The notes below the pieces were generated by a model that saw only the letters and a list, made by a program, of their open reading frames with translations, did not search any database and was not told the origin of the DNA. A program made the translations under genes and the position numbers. A DNA stretch of 35,921 nucleotides, from positions 1-35,921 of the forward strand of contig DCDG01000049.1 in the NCBI GenBank assembly GCA_002316315.1, read 5' to 3'. How positions within the stretch are numbered: position 1 is the first letter of the stretch; every line of letters begins with the position of its first letter. This DNA comes from Candidatus Aminicenantes bacterium UBA1061 (GTDB taxonomy: Bacteria; Acidobacteriota; Aminicenantia; Aminicenantales; Saccharicenantaceae). Positions 32,566 through 35,921 of the stretch are shown here, in pieces.

Positions 32566-34020
32566 ATGACAGAAGAAGCAAAAAAACAAACTGAATCAGG
32601 TGAATCAAGCCTCCCAATTCAAAAACTGGCCATTAATTTTCTGATTAGGTTTTATATTGTCTTCAAGGTGCTCAAACTCTATGCCGAAAATAATGAGCTT
32701 ATTGAAGAACAGACCGGGATTCTGATGGAAGAGCTAAACAGGCTGAAGGAAATTGAGCCTGAAATAAAGTTCAGGATCAAACAGGAGTCTATTTTCTTCA
32801 ATCAGCAACGGCTCAAATTCTCGCTCGCCAATTATCATATTTTTAAATTCCTGCTGGAGGAATTTCGAAAACGCGAAATAGGTGAGATAGACCTTTCACC
32901 CGACATCACCCGGCAAGAACTGACCAGAGCTCTGGCTATTCTCTGTCAGAAAAGAACAGAGCCAGAGCCCTTTGAGGCTATCCAGGCCGAACTTAAAGAG
33001 CATCAGATCACCGGCTTTAGCCTGGAAAAAATGCAGGCTTCGGAGTGGCGACTGAGCCCGGAAAAAAGTTCAGCTCGCCTGTATTTCCTAAGTATTCTTC
33101 ATTTACGTGAAATTTCTGAGCGGGGGAAAGAGAATGAAAAAATTAGACTAAATACCACCAGGCGCTTGATCCAGTCCATTTTCAATCATCTGATAGACAA
33201 CGAGTCCTTTCTTCTTGGCCTGACCAACATCAAAAATCACGATGAATATACCCTGAATCATTCGGTCAATGTCAGCTTGCTGGCCATTGCTCTGGGCAAA
33301 AGATTGGGACTCAGCCGGGTGGAACTGGTCGATCTGGGGCTGGCCGCTTTTTTCCATGATCTGGGGAAAATTGAGACACCACTCGAAATATTGAATAAAC
33401 CCGGTCAGTTAACCGAAGAGGAAAGAAAAATAATGGAGCTTCATCCCCACCAGGGTGCAGAAAAACTTGTTCAGCTAAAGGAATTCAAACGCTTGCCCAT
33501 CTCGGCTATCCACGTCGCCATGGAGCATCATATTAAGGAAGATCTTAGCGGCTATCCTCACTTTAAAATCAAACAAGATGTAAATCTCTACAGCCGGATT
33601 GTTAAAGTGTGTGATTTTTTTGATGCAATTACCACCAAAAGAGTCTACCGAAAAAAGGTTTTCACCCGGGCTGAAGCTCTAAGCTTGATGCTCGAACAAA
33701 TTGGAACAGAATTTAATCCGGTTATTCTGAAAGCTTTTGTCCAGATGATGGGCGCTTTTCCCATCGGGTCAGTGGTGCTGCTTAACACAGGAGAAGTCGG
33801 CCTGGTCACAGCCGTTAATCAAGAGCTAAAGTTTCTTTTAAGACCAAAGGTCAAGATAATCGCCGATGGCGCCGGCAATAAAGTTGACGGAGAGATAATT
33901 GATTTAACCGAGATCGACCCGGAGAACAAAAAATATAAAAGAACAATAGTGAAAGAAATTAATCCTGATGACTACGGTCTGAACGTGGCTGATTATTTTC
34001 TGGCCCAGGCTGAAACCTGA
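32566..34020 (+). CDS. HD-GYP domain phosphohydrolase (probable c-di-GMP phosphodiesterase)
   Basis: 484 residues, cytoplasmic. An N-terminal module (about 20-130; pattern VLKLYAENNELIEEQ...L...IKFRIKQESIFFNQQRL...LEEFRKREIGEIDLSPDITRQEL) resembles that of the preceding protein. The HD-GYP domain (about 200-385) contains the HD pair His264-Asp265 in FFHDLGKIE, His293, His321-His322 and the GYP triad 329-331 in EDLSGYPHF. The sequence between HH and GYP (IKEDLS) departs from the common ErwDGs form. A C-terminal beta-rich domain (about 390-475) follows. HD-GYP proteins hydrolyse cyclic di-GMP or related nucleotides using two or three metals. The gene sits after the HEAT gene and 27 bases before the GH78 gene, so it could be expressed with the rhamnose enzymes. 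Confidence 0.86.
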   Translation: MTEEAKKQTESGESSLPIQKLAINFLIRFYIVFKVLKLYAENNELIEEQTGILMEELNRLKEIEPEIKFRIKQESIFFNQQRLKFSLANYHIFKFLLEEFRKREIGEIDLSPDITRQELTRALAILCQKRTEPEPFEAIQAELKEHQITGFSLEKMQASEWRLSPEKSSARLYFLSILHLREISERGKENEKIRLNTTRRLIQSIFNHLIDNESFLLGLTNIKNHDEYTLNHSVNVSLLAIALGKRLGLSRVELVDLGLAAFFHDLGKIETPLEILNKPGQLTEEERKIMELHPHQGAEKLVQLKEFKRLPISAIHVAMEHHIKEDLSGYPHFKIKQDVNLYSRIVKVCDFFDAITTKRVYRKKVFTRAEALSLMLEQIGTEFNPVILKAFVQMMGAFPIGSVVLLNTGEVGLVTAVNQELKFLLRPKVKIIADGAGNKVDGEIIDLTEIDPENKKYKRTIVKEINPDDYGLNVADYFLAQAET

Positions 34021-34047
34021 GTATTTAAGACCCGATTGGAGCCAAAA

Positions 34048-35921
34048 ATGAGTCTTCAAGCCCCTTTTAATTTGAAAGCAGAATATTTAAAAGAGGAAGT
34101 CATTGTTGACCATCCCCGGCCAAGATTCTTCTGGAATATCAAGAGCAGCCTCAGGAGGGATGTTCAGACTGCTTATCAGATTATACTGGCTTCTGAGCCT
34201 GAATTCTGCCAGAAGGAAATCGGTGATCTGTGGGATAGCGGCCGGATTGAATCAAGTGCCAGCAGTCATATTCCTTATGAAGGAGAAGAACTTATGAGCT
34301 GCCAGAAATATTACTGGCGCGTCCGCTGGTGGAACTCGGCTGGAGAAGTCAGCCCCTACAGTGAAGTTGCCTCTCTGTCTACCGGCTTCATGGGCAGTAC
34401 AAAATTTAAGGCCAGCTGGATTACCATGACTCAGCCTGAAAGCTTTACTGGCCAGAAGACAGTCCTCCTCGGCCAGGAGGAACCGCCTGATCTTGAATAC
34501 AAGGCTATCTATCTCAGAAAAGAATTTTCAAGCCCGGGCCCCGCCAGCCGGGCGACAATTTATATCTGCGGACTGGGTTACTATGAGCTTTATGTCAATG
34601 GCCAGAAGGTCGGCGACCGGGTGCTCGATCCCTGCTGGTCTGATTACCACCAGATTGCCTATTATTCCGTTTATGAAGTCGCTGATTTAATTTCCGACAA
34701 AAATGCCATCGGTGTCATTCTAGGCAACGGCCGGCATATTAAAAAATATGGCTACGATTTTCCTAAATTGATTTTTAAAATGGAAATATATTATGCTGCC
34801 GGCGGCTATAACCTTATTTCCAGTGATAACAGCTGGAAAGCTTCGCCTGGGCCTCTTCAGGAAAACGGACTTTATTTCGGAGAAAATTATGACCACCGCC
34901 TGGAACAGCCAGGCTGGAATCGGGCTGGATTCGATGATGAGAACTGGGAAAAAGTGGTGGAGGTGAAAGGACCGCCGTTAATCGCCCAGGATATCCCACC
35001 GATTAAAATAATGGAAAAACTCAAGCCCGAACGAATAACCTCACCGCAACCGGGTATCTATATTTTTGATTTTGGCCAGAACATTTCTGGCTGGGCTAAA
35101 CTAAAATCCAGCGGGCCAGCAGGAACAGAAATCAGTTTGAGATTCGGTGAGCTTCTGCTACCCGATGGTAGCTTAAACACCGCTACCAACGATCAGGCCC
35201 GTGCCACAGATATTGTTGTTCTGAACGGCCAGGGGGAAGAAATCTATGAGCCAAGATTCACCTACCACGGTTTCAGATATGTCGAGCTGACTGGTTTCCC
35301 TGGCCGACCGGCCGAAGACACCCTCGAGGCACGCTTTGTCCATTCAGCCGTCGAACCAGTCGGTTACTTCGAATCTTCACATCCTTTGATTAACAGCATC
35401 CATAAATGCGTGGTGGCCAGCCAGCGGTCTAACCTGATGAGTATTCCCACTGACTGCCCCCAGAGAGATGAGCGTCATGGCTGGTTGGCTGATGCTGCTA
35501 TGACCATGGAAGAAGCCTGCTTTAATTTTGATCTGGCTGCTTTTTACCAGCACTTCCTGCAGCTTATCAGGCTGGCCCAGAAAGAGGACGGCAGTTTGCC
35601 GGATTTTGTACCTCCTTATAATTCTTTTGTCTATCCGGCCGATCCAGCCTGGGGTTCAGCCTATATCAGCCTCTGCTGGCAGATTTATATGTTTTATGGC
35701 GATCAAGAAATACTTCAGAAACATTACCAGAGCCTGAAAAATTACCTTGATTTTCTAAAACAAAAAGCCAGTGGTCACCTCTTAACCGGGTTGGGCAAAT
35801 ATGGTGATTGGTGTCAGCCAGGCAGCCTGGTCGCCAAGAAAACCCCGCTCGATCTGGTTTCCACCTGCTTCTACTACCATGATGTCCTCCTGTTTTCAGA
35901 CATCTGCGAACGACTTGGACG
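34048..35921 (+). CDS. rhaM: alpha-L-rhamnosidase, GH78, C-terminus beyond window edge
   Basis: About 624 codons are visible from the ATG at 34048; full GH78 enzymes are usually 800-1000 residues, so the last quarter is missing. It begins with an Ig/fibronectin-like domain (about 5-110), then the Bac_rhamnosid_N-type beta domains (YICGLGYYELYVNGQKVGDR and onward), a further beta domain around 325-440, and the catalytic (alpha/alpha)6 barrel. The GH78 signature DCPQRDERHGW is present, with Asp469, Glu475 (expected general acid) and Asp482. There is no signal peptide, so the enzyme is probably cytoplasmic and acts on imported rhamnosides. It lies 27 bases after the HD-GYP gene. The frame is open to the window edge. 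The gene symbol is not established for this lineage. Confidence 0.9.
   Translation, partial: MSLQAPFNLKAEYLKEEVIVDHPRPRFFWNIKSSLRRDVQTAYQIILASEPEFCQKEIGDLWDSGRIESSASSHIPYEGEELMSCQKYYWRVRWWNSAGEVSPYSEVASLSTGFMGSTKFKASWITMTQPESFTGQKTVLLGQEEPPDLEYKAIYLRKEFSSPGPASRATIYICGLGYYELYVNGQKVGDRVLDPCWSDYHQIAYYSVYEVADLISDKNAIGVILGNGRHIKKYGYDFPKLIFKMEIYYAAGGYNLISSDNSWKASPGPLQENGLYFGENYDHRLEQPGWNRAGFDDENWEKVVEVKGPPLIAQDIPPIKIMEKLKPERITSPQPGIYIFDFGQNISGWAKLKSSGPAGTEISLRFGELLLPDGSLNTATNDQARATDIVVLNGQGEEIYEPRFTYHGFRYVELTGFPGRPAEDTLEARFVHSAVEPVGYFESSHPLINSIHKCVVASQRSNLMSIPTDCPQRDERHGWLADAAMTMEEACFNFDLAAFYQHFLQLIRLAQKEDGSLPDFVPPYNSFVYPADPAWGSAYISLCWQIYMFYGDQEILQKHYQSLKNYLDFLKQKASGHLLTGLGKYGDWCQPGSLVAKKTPLDLVSTCFYYHDVLLFSDICERLG

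Overview
The window reads as a chromosomal segment of a diderm (Gram-negative-type) bacterium with moderate GC. Diderm markers are a BamD-like lipoprotein, several exported proteins ending in a C-terminal Phe beta-barrel signature, and an ExbD/TolR protein. The gene mix (stand-alone PASTA protein beside rpe, DUF507 pair, DUF1015, NrnA/TruB in the nusA-infB operon, intracellular rhamnose catabolism) would fit Candidatus Aminicenantes or a related Acidobacteriota-like lineage. That placement is an inference from gene content, not a phylogenetic result. No phage, IS element, CRISPR array or rRNA was seen.

Layout. 1-2463 (minus): dihydrolipoamide dehydrogenase (C-terminus cut by the window edge) and a threonine aldolase. 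2704-8911 (plus): PASTA protein, ribulose-phosphate epimerase, BamD-like lipoprotein, small outer-membrane barrel, subtilase, RecN. 9027-10337: miaB with its own weak promoter signals. 10423-15853: a compact translation/RNA operon nusA-infB-ylxP(DUF503)-rbfA-nrnA-truB, without rimP or ylxR, followed by two overlapping DUF507 genes (15939-16504). 16505-16966 has no intact gene but holds a decayed C-terminal piece of a LonB-type protease and a strong minus-strand terminator. 16967-20087 (minus): two tandem paralogous exported proteins with Ig/PKD-like domains and a C-terminal barrel, each with its own promoter. 20360-21280: a double-ACT protein and an orphan ExbD bounded by a good promoter and terminator. 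21503-27529 carries mostly minus-strand metabolic genes: acyl-CoA dehydrogenase, an adenylate-kinase-like protein, tRNA-Arg(ACG), a zinc alcohol dehydrogenase and a YprB-like exonuclease, with the DUF1015 gene on plus.

27723-35921 (plus) is an L-rhamnose region: rhamnulokinase, rhamnose isomerase, then a HEAT-repeat protein and an HD-GYP protein that appear to share an N-terminal module, then a GH78 alpha-L-rhamnosidase running off the right edge. The GH78 enzyme would free rhamnose, RhaA would isomerise it to rhamnulose and RhaB would phosphorylate it. No rhamnulose-1-phosphate aldolase or transporter is in view. The most unusual items are the HEAT/HD-GYP pair inside the sugar cluster, the tandem exported paralogues, the Lon remnant, and palindromic operator-like sites at the rhaB and DUF1015 promoters.
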